From: CATQGW01 sp965262235
Lineage (GTDB): Bacteria > Chloroflexota > Dehalococcoidia > Bin125
Reading direction: 5' to 3'
Length of the DNA: 64,000 nucleotides
Assembly (NCBI GenBank): GCA_965262235.1
Contig: OZ253504.1
Location: 2,976,001 to 3,040,000 of the forward strand
Position numbers and translations under genes: made by a program. Under the pieces are notes generated by a model. That model saw only the letters and a list, made by a program, of their open reading frames with translations. It was not told where the DNA came from and made no database searches. Positions 33,378-46,789 of the stretch are shown in pieces; position 1 is the first letter of the stretch; each line of letters opens with the position of its first letter.

Positions 33378-33749
33378 TCAGGCAGGCGGCTGCCAGAGCT
33401 CGACGCGGTTGCGCTCGGGGTCCATGAACCAGCCGAAGCGCCCGAACTCCGACTCCTCGATCTGCGCATCAACCTCGACGCCAGCGTCGCGCAGGCTCGC
33501 GAGCATCGCGTCCAGGTCGTCGACCATCAGGTTGATCATGAACGGCTTCTCGCTCGGATCGAAATAGGTCGTGTCATCGGGGAAGGTGCTCCAGATGGCA
33601 ACGCCGTCGGGCGGGGCGTCGGCGTTGCGGAAGGCGACGCCACCGAAGTCCTGCACGTCGAGCCCGAGGCGCTCGCGGTACCACTCGCCGAGCGCCTTCG
33701 GGTCGCGGCACTTGAAGAACACGCCGCCGATGCCGAGCACGCGGGCCAT
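33378..33749 (-). CDS. VOC-family (glyoxalase/bleomycin-resistance fold) protein
   Basis: 123 residues, two beta-alpha-beta-beta-beta modules. It starts RVLGIGGVFFKCRDPKALGEWY and ends FGRFGWFMDPERNRVELWQP, where the Glu is a usual metal ligand; the N-terminal ligand position is less clear. Functions range from glyoxalase and dioxygenase to binding protein, so none is assigned. ATG 33749 follows GAGGAG at 5 nt; GTG two codons upstream is the alternative. Confidence 0.88.
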   Translation of the reverse strand: MARVLGIGGVFFKCRDPKALGEWYRERLGLDVQDFGGVAFRNADAPPDGVAIWSTFPDDTTYFDPSEKPFMINLMVDDLDAMLASLRDAGVEVDAQIEESEFGRFGWFMDPERNRVELWQPPA

Positions 33750-33859
33750 GGTCACTCCTCACTCGCAGTTCGGGTTGGCTGCCGAGCCTAGCGCAGCGGG
33801 CGCAGGCGAGGCGCGTCCGCTAATGTCGCATCAAAGGTCCGAGTGGCGGGCGCATCACC

Positions 33860-35221
33860 ATGACCAAGAGCGTGACTACCAGCATCGATCGTGCCTTCTT
33901 CGAGCGGCGTCAGGGCTCGGCCGAGCGCGCGGCTGCGGCCCGCGACCTCTTCCCCAGCGGGGTCACGCACGACGTGCGCTACTTCGACCCCTTCGGGATT
34001 TTCATCGAGCGCGCCGTTGGGCCGCGGAAGTGGGATGTCGACGGCAACGAGTACATCGACTACGTGATGGGCCACGGGGCGCTGCTCTTCGGCCACAGCC
34101 ATCCATATCTGGTCGAGGTGGTCCAGGCGCAGATCACACAGGGCACCCATCTGGGCGCGTCGAACGACTACGAAAGCGCCTGGGCGCGGGCGATTCAGCG
34201 CCTGCTGCCGAGCGCTGAGAAGGTCCGCTTTACGTCATCGGGCACCGAGGCCACGATGATGGCGGTGCGGCTCGCCCGCGCGGCGACCGGCCGCCAGCGC
34301 CTGCTGCGCCTGCGCAATCACTTCCACGGCTGGAACGACAGCGTGATGGTCGGCGGCGTGACATCGGCGGGCGCGATCGGCGCCACCGGCCTGTCGAGCG
34401 CGATCGTCGACACGATCGACGTCTTCGACCAGACCGACTTGGTGGGCATCAGCGAGGCGCTGGCGACGCGCGAGTACGCCGCGGCGATCCTCGAGCCGAC
34501 CGGCTACTCGTGGGGCGCCTGCCCGCTGCCGGCGGAGGTCCCGATCGCCCTGCGCGGGCTCACCGAGCAGGCGGGAACGCTGCTGATCTTCGACGAGGTC
34601 GTGACCGGCTTCCGGATCAGCGAGGGCGGCGCGCAGGAACGCCTGGGCGTGCGTCCCGACCTCACGACGCTGGCCAAGGTCGCGGCGGGCGGATTGCCCG
34701 GTGGAGCCGTGGTCGGCCGGCGCGACGTGATCGATCAGATCGCCTTTGACGCGGGCGCCGAACGGGTGGCGCACCCCGGCACGTTCAACGCGAACCCGCT
34801 CAGCGCCGTGGCCGGCGCGCGGATGCTCACGGCGGTTGCCGAGGAAGACCCGGTCGGGATCGCGGCTGAACAGGCCGCACGGTTGACGCGCGGGTTGAAC
34901 GATGCCCTGCGCGAGGCTGAGGCGCCCGGTGTGGCCTTCAAGGATGCGTCGATGGTCCACATCGTGCTGGGCCACGACCTGCCGCGCCCGGACGACGGCC
35001 TGACATGGGACTGGGATGCCGTCGGCGGCGCCCAGCCGACCCTGCCGAGCACCGCGCCGGCGATCGCCTGGCCCTTCCGCCGCGCCATGGCCAATCACGG
35101 CGTCGACCTGATGGGTATGGGGGCGCTGGTCTCGTGCGTGCACGCCGACGCGGAGATCGACGCGACGATCGAGGCGTTCGCGGCCTCGCTGAGCGATCTG
35201 CGCCGCGAGGAACTGCTGTAA
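33860..35221 (+). CDS. Class III (HemL-like) PLP-dependent aminotransferase
   Basis: 453 residues, fold-type I aminotransferase of the glutamate-1-semialdehyde mutase type. Visible motifs are GHGALLFGHSHPYLVE, SSGTEATMMAVRLARA, FDEVVTGFRISEGGAQ (PLP Asp) and TTLAKVAAGGLPGGAV (Schiff-base Lys). True HemL has strongly conserved extra motifs and a haem gene context that are missing, so a catabolic amino-group transfer or mutase is as likely. ATG 33860 is well placed. It stands alone, upstream of the gltB region. Confidence 0.88.
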   Translation: MTKSVTTSIDRAFFERRQGSAERAAAARDLFPSGVTHDVRYFDPFGIFIERAVGPRKWDVDGNEYIDYVMGHGALLFGHSHPYLVEVVQAQITQGTHLGASNDYESAWARAIQRLLPSAEKVRFTSSGTEATMMAVRLARAATGRQRLLRLRNHFHGWNDSVMVGGVTSAGAIGATGLSSAIVDTIDVFDQTDLVGISEALATREYAAAILEPTGYSWGACPLPAEVPIALRGLTEQAGTLLIFDEVVTGFRISEGGAQERLGVRPDLTTLAKVAAGGLPGGAVVGRRDVIDQIAFDAGAERVAHPGTFNANPLSAVAGARMLTAVAEEDPVGIAAEQAARLTRGLNDALREAEAPGVAFKDASMVHIVLGHDLPRPDDGLTWDWDAVGGAQPTLPSTAPAIAWPFRRAMANHGVDLMGMGALVSCVHADAEIDATIEAFAASLSDLRREELL

Positions 35222-35291
35222 ACAGCTAGCGTCGCCATGCCGGAGTTGAGCTGCGATGATGTTGCCTAGCTGCTAGCCTGTGGCGGCATAC

Positions 35292-35311
35292 TGTGGGAAG
35301 ATTTTCACACA
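35292..35311. promoter_or_regulatory. Palindromic operator-like site upstream of gltB
   Basis: TGTGGGAA-GATT-TTCACACA: 8-bp arms with one mismatch around a 4-nt centre, in an AT-rich patch 176 bp before the gltB start. It resembles a Crp-type half-site pair but the spacing is two bases too long. The regulator is unknown. Confidence 0.38.
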
Positions 35312-35486
35312 ATGTTGAGTTTCGACGTGCCGCACTCAGGCAGCGCGGGCTACCTTCGCGTTGCCGCCGCTTGCATGTCGCCGCCCTGCCACTGATCTGA
35401 GCCCCATCGGGCGGTTTGTTGCGTAACCAGGCGCGCCGCCGCCGCAGTCCACGCGACGGCAGCGCGAACGCGATCCAGGGAGATGT

Positions 35487-40025
<4,539 letters not shown>

Positions 40026-40098
40026 TTCGGACCGGTTCCGAGTCGAAGCCCTGCCAGCGAGCCGCCTCAGCGACCGGTAGGCGACGGTGGGCGACCTG

Positions 40099-40650
40099 TC
40101 AGCGAGTTCTGTCAGCTAGCTCTGCGAGCAACTCCTGCCAGCGCTGCGGGAAGCGTTGCTTCGGCGCAGGGGGTGGCGGCGGCGGCGGCGCAACCAGCAC
40201 CCGCAGGCGCTCGCGGATGTCCCGCTCGTCGCTCGCCTGGAAGCTCGCGACTCGTGCGCGCAGCTCGGTCAGCGGATCGCGGGGGGCCGGCGGCGGCGGG
40301 GGTGGCGGCGGGGCGCTATAGACCTGCCACCAGCGCATCGCCCCGCCGACCAGCGCACCGACGGCGAGGCCCATCAGCGCCGCGGGACCGAACAGTCGCC
40401 AGACCGGCGCGATCGAAATCTGCGGCGCCTCCAGCGTTCCGAATCGCGCAGCCAGTTCGTCCCAGAGGGCGGGCTGAGGCTCAGGCGGAGCGGGGGGCGC
40501 GACGCCGTTGCTGCGGGCGGGCTCAGGCTCGATCCGTCCCCAGCCGTCAAGCGCCAGCACCGAGCTGGTTGCGCGCTCGGCTGCGTCGATCCGCGGGGCC
40601 GCCTCCTGGGCGAGGCCCCGGCCATTGCTACCGATCGATGGGGCCGCCAT
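40099..40650 (-). CDS. Single-helix membrane protein with proline-rich tail
   Basis: 183 residues. One transmembrane helix (about 88-107: LFGPAALMGLAVGALVGGAM) separates a hydrophilic N region from a tail with two polyproline runs (8 and 7 Pro) flanking charged helices. It overlaps the end of the DHA2 transporter by 23 bp and is probably last in that operon. Polyproline linkers usually space or dock partners. No family is recognised. Proximity suggests it works with the transporter, which is inference. Confidence 0.6.
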   Translation of the reverse strand: MAAPSIGSNGRGLAQEAAPRIDAAERATSSVLALDGWGRIEPEPARSNGVAPPAPPEPQPALWDELAARFGTLEAPQISIAPVWRLFGPAALMGLAVGALVGGAMRWWQVYSAPPPPPPPPAPRDPLTELRARVASFQASDERDIRERLRVLVAPPPPPPPAPKQRFPQRWQELLAELADRTR

Positions 40651-42670
40651 CTCTGCTCCCGTCCTGGTCGTTCTGGTCGCCGCTGCCGCCGCCGTTGCCC
40701 GTGGGCCGCTGTTGAGCCCACGATGCGACGAGTTGCATGTTTGAGCCGGCGTCGCTGGGTGCGGGTTGCGCGATCGACGCCGCAGGGCCGGTGCTCGCCG
40801 CCGAACCCACGAGTGCAGGCGGCGCAGCGGGCGCGCCGGCCGCTAGCGGCTCTTCTGTCGAGAGCGCTCCCCCGCCGCCGGGTGGGCCTCCCGGAGGACC
40901 GCCATGTGGACCTCCATGCGGGCCGCCGGGGGCGCCGCCGCCATCGGCTGCGGCGCGCATCGCCATCATCTCCTCCATCATCTCCGCCTGCGTGCGGAAA
41001 CGCACCTTGGGCAACAGGACCGCTACCACGATCGCGATGATCATCACGATGCTGGCGTAGAGGAACACATCGGTGACGGGCCCGGCGAGGGCCACGCGTG
41101 CGGTCGCGATGACGCCTTCCGATGCGCCGGGCGTCTGAGTGTCGATCGCGTCGGCGAGGCGGGCCAGCCCGGCGGGCTGAAGCAGCAGGTTTGGCGACTC
41201 CTTGAGCTGCTCGAGGCCGGTGGGGAACGCGTCGGTCAAACGGCTGCTGAAGCCGGTGACGATCAGTGTGCCGAAGAGCGCGGTGCCGACCGCGGCCCCG
41301 ATTTGGCGGAAGAACTGGTTGGCCGCCGTACCCGCGCCGAGCAGCGGGAACGGCAACGAGTTCTGAACCAGCAGCGTGTAGAGCGGCATCAGGGTGCCCA
41401 TCGAGCAGCCCATCAGCAGCATGTACAGCCGCGTCCAGTTTAGATTCGTGTCGACCGTGAGCCGCGAGAGCAGGAACAGCGCGGCGACCGTCCCAATCCC
41501 ACCGATGATCGCCAGCGGTTTGTAGTGGCCCGTGCGGGCCATGATCTGGCCGCAGAAAATCGAGGCGAGCACGATTCCTAGGCTGGTGGGCAACGTGACG
41601 AGACCCGAATTGGTCGCGGAGATGCCTTGCGCGCCCTGCAGGAAGAAGGGCAGCGCGAACATCGTGCCCATCATCCCGATGCCAACCGCGAACATGCAGA
41701 TGGTGGCCAGGAGATAGATGCGGTTGCGGAACATCGGCAGCGGCATGATCCCGGCGTTGCCCTTGCGTCGACCGAGCCAGAAGAACAGCGCGGTCGCAGC
41801 GAACGCGACGATGAAGCAGGTCACCACCGGCGAGTCGGCCCAGCCAAACTGCGTGCCGCCCAGCGAGAAGGCGAGCAGCAGCGGCGCGGCCGCCAGGATC
41901 AGCAGCATGGCGCCGGACCAGTCGACCGGCTCGCGGTGCTCGCCGTGGTACCAGGGCACGAGCACGAGCGTGAGCAGCAGCGCGACCCCGCCGACCGGGA
42001 TGTTGATGTAGAAGACCCAGCGCCACGAGAGATAGTCGGTCAGCACGCCGCCGACCAGCGGGCCGATGATGCTCGCCAGCGCGAACACGCCGGCCACGAT
42101 CCCCGCCCAGCGCGGCCGCTCGGCGGGCGCGAAGTAGTCGCCCATCACGGTGAACGCGTTGGCCATGATGAACGCGGCGCCGCAACCCTGCAGCAGCCGG
42201 AAGCCAATCAGCTCCCACATGCTTCCGGCGATCCCGCAGAGCAGCGAGGCGACCAGGAAGATCAGGATCCCGGCCACGAGGAATGGCTTGCGTCCGTAGA
42301 TGTCGGAGAGCTTGCCGATGATCGGGACCAGCACGGTCGAGCCGAGCAGGTAAGACGTCAGCGGCCAGGCGAAGAGGTCGAGCCGGCCGAGATCGCCCAC
42401 GGCCTTGGGGGCTGCCACGCCCCAGATCGTCATGTCGAGCGCGGCCAGGAACAGCGAGACCATGACGGCGAGCATGATCACGACCTTGCGCCGGGTCGGC
42501 AGCATCAGTCCCGGTGGCATCCCGCCGCCGGCCCCGGCCATGCCTCGTGGTCCACGTCCCCGCGGTCCGTCAGGCGCACCACCGCCGTGACCACCACCCG
42601 GTCCCCCAGCCCCTCCGCCGTCCATACCAGGTGGCCCGCCGTTCTGAGACTGCGCGGGCACCTGCGACAT
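40628..42670 (-). CDS. DHA2-family (EmrB/QacA-like) MFS exporter with Gly-rich tails
   Basis: 680 residues with 14 predicted helices. The DHA2 motifs are LDMTIWGVAAPKAVGDLG, GKLSDIYGRKPFLVAG and FRLLQGCGAAFIMANAF. Both ends carry long low-complexity extensions: N-terminal Gly/Pro-rich (about 1-55) and C-terminal with HGGPHGGPPGG-like runs then an Ala/Pro/Gln-rich stretch. These are longer than in typical DHA2 proteins. ATG 42670 overlaps the MarR stop (TGATG). It most likely exports a drug or acid by proton antiport, under MarR control. Confidence 0.9.
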   Translation of the reverse strand: MSQVPAQSQNGGPPGMDGGGAGGPGGGHGGGAPDGPRGRGPRGMAGAGGGMPPGLMLPTRRKVVIMLAVMVSLFLAALDMTIWGVAAPKAVGDLGRLDLFAWPLTSYLLGSTVLVPIIGKLSDIYGRKPFLVAGILIFLVASLLCGIAGSMWELIGFRLLQGCGAAFIMANAFTVMGDYFAPAERPRWAGIVAGVFALASIIGPLVGGVLTDYLSWRWVFYINIPVGGVALLLTLVLVPWYHGEHREPVDWSGAMLLILAAAPLLLAFSLGGTQFGWADSPVVTCFIVAFAATALFFWLGRRKGNAGIMPLPMFRNRIYLLATICMFAVGIGMMGTMFALPFFLQGAQGISATNSGLVTLPTSLGIVLASIFCGQIMARTGHYKPLAIIGGIGTVAALFLLSRLTVDTNLNWTRLYMLLMGCSMGTLMPLYTLLVQNSLPFPLLGAGTAANQFFRQIGAAVGTALFGTLIVTGFSSRLTDAFPTGLEQLKESPNLLLQPAGLARLADAIDTQTPGASEGVIATARVALAGPVTDVFLYASIVMIIAIVVAVLLPKVRFRTQAEMMEEMMAMRAAADGGGAPGGPHGGPHGGPPGGPPGGGGALSTEEPLAAGAPAAPPALVGSAASTGPAASIAQPAPSDAGSNMQLVASWAQQRPTGNGGGSGDQNDQDGSRDGGPIDR

Positions 42671-43161
42671 CACATCACCTCGGGGTCCAACGGCCAGGGC
42701 GTCAGCAGCCCCTGTCGTTCGCCTTCGCGGGCGATCAACGAAAATGCGCGTGCGATGCCTTCAAGCTCAACCTGGGAGAACTGACCGAACAGCTTCCACA
42801 TGATCAAACGGTTGCGCGCCTGGAGCTCCACGATCACCTCGCGGCCGCGCTCGGTCAGGAAGACGCGCACGCGGCGGCGATCCTCGGCGTCGCGCTCGCG
42901 GCGCACGAGCCGCTGCTTGACCAGCCGGTCGACCACGCCGGTCGCCGTCGAGGGCCGGACCTTGAGCGCCTCAGCGACCATCCCGGCGGGCGCGCCGGGG
43001 GTTGCGTTGAGCAGAAATAGGACGCGCAGCTGGGACATGGTGAGGCCCAGCTCCTCCCACACCTCAAGACGGTTGGGGTCGAAAATTCCGGCTGCACGGC
43101 CGTAGTTGCCGACGATGTCTTCGATCAGTTCATCGATCGTGGCGTCAACGTCGGCGGCCAT
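42670..43161 (-). CDS. MarR-family transcriptional regulator
   Basis: 163 residues. The winged helix is clear: LTMSQLRVLFLLNATPG, MVAEALKVRPSTATGVVDRLVKQ (recognition helix) and VRRERDAEDRRRVRVFLTERG (wing). MarR proteins are dimers that release operators when phenolic or other acids bind. It lies between the Ldh-type dehydrogenase (2 bp gap) and the exporter (1 bp overlap), so it probably controls this operon. The operator is not identified. Confidence 0.93.
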   Translation of the reverse strand: MAADVDATIDELIEDIVGNYGRAAGIFDPNRLEVWEELGLTMSQLRVLFLLNATPGAPAGMVAEALKVRPSTATGVVDRLVKQRLVRRERDAEDRRRVRVFLTERGREVIVELQARNRLIMWKLFGQFSQVELEGIARAFSLIAREGERQGLLTPWPLDPEVM

Positions 43162-43163
43162 GA

Positions 43164-44273
43164 TTACGACCTGCTTTCGACCGAAGCGGGGAACGGCACG
43201 CCGACCTTTTCGCCGAGCCCAATCAGCTGGTCGATCGTCTCCTGGTCGAGTGGAACGCCGTTGAGCGAGCGGTTGGCTCGCGCCATCGCTTCGGGGTCGC
43301 CGGGGATTAGCACGCGCTCCACCTCCGCAACAGGCGGCACGGCTCGCACCGCTTCGGCAAGCTTACGCATCTCAGACTTGAAATGTTCGGGATCGCAAAA
43401 TAAATCGATCCGCCAGGCCGCGAACCACTGGCCCTGAATCAGATTCTGACCACGCGCCGCGAACATTCCCGAGCCGTCGCCCGAGAGCACGCCGGTCAGG
43501 ATGTCGACCATCAGGCCCAGGCCGTAGCCCTTATGCGAACTCGTCGTGATCGAGGAGCCGAGCGGCAGCAGCCCGCCGCCCTTGCGCAGGATGAACGGAT
43601 CATCCGTGTGCTCGCCCGCTTCGTCAAGCGCCCAACCGACCGGCAGCGGCTTGCTCTGGCGGCCGGCGATCTCCAGCTTGCCGCCCGCCACCGCGGTCGT
43701 CGCGATGTCGAGCCGGAACGGCGTGCCGCCCTCGATCGGCGCGGCCATCGCGATCGGGTTGGTGCCATAGACGCGCTCGCGACCGCCCGAGGCGAGGCCG
43801 ATCGGCGGCGCGTTGCACATCGCCATCCCGATCAGGTCATGCTCGACCGCCATCTCGGCGTAGTAGCCGGCCGAGCCGAAGTGGCGGCCGTTGGCGACGG
43901 TCACCATGCCGATGCCCGACGTCTTGGCCTTCTCGATGCAGGTCGCCATCGCCTTCTGGCAGATAATCGTGCCGAAGCCGCCGTCGCCGTCCCAGGCCGC
44001 CGAGACGGGCGTCTCGCGCAGCACCTTGATCTCCGGCGTCGGGTTGACCGCGCCCGACTCGAACCCGGGCGCGTAGCCGATGTGCCACGGCAGGTGAGCG
44101 ATGCCGTGCGAGTCGATGCCGACGAGGTCGGCGTCGACCAGCACCTCAGCGCCGATCGCCGCGTCGTCGGCCGGCACGCCGTAGTGCTCGAGCACGGCGG
44201 CGGTGAAGGAGCGAAGCTCCTCGGCGCGGTAGCGGTCGCGGGTCTCGGGGCCTTCGCGGCCCGTCCAGGCCAC
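43164..44273 (-). CDS. Malate/L-lactate dehydrogenase-family (Ldh2/YlbC type) oxidoreductase
   Basis: 369 residues. The family pattern shows DADLVGIDSHGIAHLPWHI near the N terminus, VTVANGRHFGSAGYYAEMA, and SSITTSSHKGYGLGLMVDILTGVLSG with the catalytic His region. Members reduce or oxidise 2-oxo/2-hydroxy acids with NAD(P)H (malate, sulfolactate, ureidoglycolate, 2,3-diketogulonate). The substrate is not set by motif. It follows the HpcH aldolase by 2 bp in the same operon, so the two may share a hydroxy-oxo acid route. Confidence 0.92.
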   Translation of the reverse strand: MAWTGREGPETRDRYRAEELRSFTAAVLEHYGVPADDAAIGAEVLVDADLVGIDSHGIAHLPWHIGYAPGFESGAVNPTPEIKVLRETPVSAAWDGDGGFGTIICQKAMATCIEKAKTSGIGMVTVANGRHFGSAGYYAEMAVEHDLIGMAMCNAPPIGLASGGRERVYGTNPIAMAAPIEGGTPFRLDIATTAVAGGKLEIAGRQSKPLPVGWALDEAGEHTDDPFILRKGGGLLPLGSSITTSSHKGYGLGLMVDILTGVLSGDGSGMFAARGQNLIQGQWFAAWRIDLFCDPEHFKSEMRKLAEAVRAVPPVAEVERVLIPGDPEAMARANRSLNGVPLDQETIDQLIGLGEKVGVPFPASVESRS

Positions 44274-44275
44274 GG

Positions 44276-45043
44276 CTAGCTTCCCCAGCTCTTGACGAGC
44301 TTGACGCCCGCGGCGGAGCCGACCGACATGAACTGCCCGTCGGAGCCGGACGCGATGAAGCGCCAGCCCTCTTCGGCGCGGCGCTTCGCCTCAACCGGGC
44401 CGCTGGTGAAGATGCCCGGCGCGACGCCGTGCTTCTGGGCCGATTCCAGCACCGCGGCGCAGGCCGCGATGTGGTCGGGGTGCGGGTTGTCGGGCCTGAC
44501 CGGGATGCCCATCGACATCGCGAGGTCGGCGGGGCCGATCATCGTCGCGTCAATCCCCGGCACGGCGAGAATTTCGTCGATCCGATTCACCGCGTCGATC
44601 GTTTCGATCTGGATCGAGCAGACGATCTCCTCGTTGGCGTGCGCCGCGTAATCAGGGCCGCCGTAAAGGAAGCCGCGATACGCGCCGAAGCCACGCATCC
44701 CCACCGGCGGGTAGCGGCAGGCGCTGACTGCCTGCTCCGCCTCGGCCTGGTTGTTCACCCAGGGGATCACGACGCCGTAGGCGCCGCCATCGAGGATGCG
44801 CTTGATCTCGACCGGGTCGTTCCAGTGCACGCGGGCCATCGGAATCGTGTCGGTGGTCGAGATCGCCTGGAACATCTGCACCATCGTGAGCAGGTCGACC
44901 GGGCTGTGCTCGCCGTCGACGACCAGCCAGTCCCAACCGGAGTGCGCCATCGACTCGGCGGCCAGCGAGCTGGCGGTGCCGAGCCAGGCGCCGAATGCGG
45001 GTGTGTCTGCGGCCCAGAGCTGTCTCACGATGTTCGGTCGCAT
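44276..45043 (-). CDS. HpcH/HpaI-family aldolase
   Basis: 255 residues, TIM barrel. Visible are DWLVVDGEHSPVDL (metal-proximal His), PMARVHWNDPVEIKRILD, GVVIPWVNNQAEAEQAV, PPVGMRGFG, the metal-binding Glu in IQIETIDAV and the Asp in MIGPADLAMSMG. These enzymes cleave 4-hydroxy-2-oxo acids to pyruvate and an aldehyde, with a divalent metal. It is first in an operon with an Ldh-type dehydrogenase, a MarR regulator and an exporter. Confidence 0.93.
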   Translation of the reverse strand: MRPNIVRQLWAADTPAFGAWLGTASSLAAESMAHSGWDWLVVDGEHSPVDLLTMVQMFQAISTTDTIPMARVHWNDPVEIKRILDGGAYGVVIPWVNNQAEAEQAVSACRYPPVGMRGFGAYRGFLYGGPDYAAHANEEIVCSIQIETIDAVNRIDEILAVPGIDATMIGPADLAMSMGIPVRPDNPHPDHIAACAAVLESAQKHGVAPGIFTSGPVEAKRRAEEGWRFIASGSDGQFMSVGSAAGVKLVKSWGS

Positions 45044-45145
45044 GGGGTCGGTCCTCCGGAAGGTTAAGTGCGCGTGGATACGTTCATGTGGTCGGATGCA
45101 GAATAGTCCACACCTCTGCGGGCCCCGCTCGCCCGTGAGTCGCGC

Positions 45146-46147
45146 CTACCCGTGGTCGGGGCTGGGCGCCAGCGAGACGCGATCCAGCACCGCCTTGTTG
45201 ACGACCGAGCGTGGCGTGTAGCCGCGCAGGACATCGGCGGCCGCCTCGCCGACGCGTTGCAACAGCAGCGGCGCCGAGGCATCTGAGTAGTAGGCGGAGT
45301 GCGGCGTCGCGATCACGTTGTCGAACTCCAGCAGCGGGTGGTCCTTGTGGACCGGCTCGGGGTCCCAGACATCGACGCCGGCGCCCGCGAGCTGCTTGTT
45401 CTTGAGCGCGTCGTAGAGCGCCTGCTCATCGACCACGCCGCCGCGGCAGGTGGTGATCAGGTACGCGCTGGGCTTCATCATCGCCAGCTCCGCAGCGCCG
45501 ACCAGGCCGCGAGTCGCGGGGCTGAGCGGCGGGTGAACCGAGACGTAGTCGGCCTGCATCACCTCTTCAAGCGTGGCCAATCGCACGCCCGCGGCCTCCG
45601 CGACGGCCGGGTCCTGGAAGGGGTCGAAGGCGATCACGTTGAGGCCGAAGGCCTGCGCGCGAATCGCCGCCTGCTGCGCGATGTGACCGAACGCCACCAG
45701 CCCGAGCGTCTCGCCGTACAGCGCGCCCGAGGGCCCCAGCGGCACGCGCTCGCCGGCACGCGCGGCGTTGTTGTGCGCGACGATCTTCCGGTTCAGCGAC
45801 AGCAGCAGCGAGATCGCGTGTGTCGCCACCTCGTTGATGCAGTAGTCGGTGATGTTGCAGACGACGATGTCGTAGTCGACCGCCGCCTGCCAGTCGATGT
45901 TGTCGAAGCCGATCCCGTAGCGGACGACGACCTTGAGATTTGGCGCAGCCTCGAACACGGGCTTTCCGACGAAGCGGTAGCCGCAGATGATCCCGTCGGC
46001 ATCGGTCACATGCGCCGGGATGTCCTCCTGCTGTTCGAGCGTGAGCGAGATCAGCTCGGCGTCGGCAAGCGCCAGCTGCTCCGCCTCCGCCGTGTGCGGC
46101 TGACGTTCCGGACGCGAATCGATGTGATAGACCTTGAATTTCGCCAT
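45146..46147 (-). CDS. NAD-dependent D-2-hydroxyacid dehydrogenase (CtBP/SerA type)
   Basis: 333 residues. The nucleotide-binding stretch GLVAFGHIAQQAA has Ala in place of the second Gly of GxGxxG. The catalytic set is complete: Arg in TCRGGVVDEQAL, Glu in DVWDPEP and His in TPHSAYYS. ATG 46147 follows AGGAGAGG. It lies 102 bp upstream of the HpcH operon on the same strand and may supply or remove a 2-hydroxy acid for it. Phosphoglycerate dehydrogenase is less likely without the ACT domain. Confidence 0.9.
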   Translation of the reverse strand: MAKFKVYHIDSRPERQPHTAEAEQLALADAELISLTLEQQEDIPAHVTDADGIICGYRFVGKPVFEAAPNLKVVVRYGIGFDNIDWQAAVDYDIVVCNITDYCINEVATHAISLLLSLNRKIVAHNNAARAGERVPLGPSGALYGETLGLVAFGHIAQQAAIRAQAFGLNVIAFDPFQDPAVAEAAGVRLATLEEVMQADYVSVHPPLSPATRGLVGAAELAMMKPSAYLITTCRGGVVDEQALYDALKNKQLAGAGVDVWDPEPVHKDHPLLEFDNVIATPHSAYYSDASAPLLLQRVGEAAADVLRGYTPRSVVNKAVLDRVSLAPSPDHG

Positions 46148-46325
46148 TCGGCCTCTCCTGCTGTGGGGTGACGCTGGCGCGAGGGTAGATGCACAGGGGA
46201 TTAGACGGGGTCGGCAGGTGTTCTGGAGTCGTCTCAGCCCCCTCATGCGGCGCCCGCCCGATCCGCGCTCGTGCTCGGCCCCGTATGCCGTAAATTGAGC
46301 GAGGGCACGGAAACGGAGTGGATTG

Positions 46326-46742
46326 GTGGGCGAGATCATCGTTGAGATCGAGTTGGAGAACGCCGGCGACCGTGGGCTGGCCCGAGCGGGACATCTGCCG
46401 GAGGCCGATGTCCGGCGCACTGCCATCCGCGCGGTGGCGGACACCGGCGCGATGATGCTCGCGCTGCCCGCGGATGTGGTGAGCCGGCTCGGGATTGAGG
46501 AGGTCGGTAGCGTCAACGCCACCTATGCAGACGGGCGGCGGGGCGATCTCCCAATCGCCGGGCCGCTGACCGTCCGCATCGGCGACCGTGTGATGGCGAC
46601 CGACTGCGTGGTGGTGCCGACGGGCGCCGACGCGTTGATCGGACAGATCGTCATGGGGCGGCTCGATCTGATTGCCGACTGTACGCACCAAACCCTCGGG
46701 CCGCGGCCTGAATCGCCCGACCGCCCGCTGCTGCGGGTGTAG
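46326..46742 (+). CDS. Retropepsin-like (clan AA) aspartic protease-family protein
   Basis: 138 residues. The core is a single pepsin-like lobe with AVADTGAMMLALP (active-site Asp-Thr-Gly), followed by GDLPIAGPLTVRIG and LIGQIVMGRLDLI, which form the second psi loop. Such proteins dimerise to build one active site. There is no signal peptide. GTG 46326 lies 7 nt after GGAG; TTG 46323 is the alternative. Physiological targets are unknown. Confidence 0.8.
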   Translation: MGEIIVEIELENAGDRGLARAGHLPEADVRRTAIRAVADTGAMMLALPADVVSRLGIEEVGSVNATYADGRRGDLPIAGPLTVRIGDRVMATDCVVVPTGADALIGQIVMGRLDLIADCTHQTLGPRPESPDRPLLRV

Positions 46743-46789
46743 CCACTGCCTTCCTCCATCGCGGACGCATGCCCCCATCTCGGTCGGCT

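Noticed and set aside
32213..33427. Plus-strand frame rich in Arg, Gly and Asp
   Set aside because: Opposite the flavin reductase and VTT genes; low complexity and no start signal.
33860..35221. hemL (glutamate-1-semialdehyde aminotransferase)
   Set aside because: The fold matches, but no other haem genes are nearby and many class III aminotransferases share these motifs, so no symbol is given.
35292..35311. Canonical Crp box
   Set aside because: The half-sites are two bases too far apart for the TGTGA-N6-TCACA consensus.
41627..42784. Plus-strand frame rich in His, Asp and Arg
   Set aside because: Antisense of the DHA2 transporter; composition reflects the reverse complement of hydrophobic codons.
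45146..46147. serA (phosphoglycerate dehydrogenase)
   Set aside because: No ACT domain and a catabolic neighbourhood; only the broad hydroxyacid dehydrogenase call is safe.
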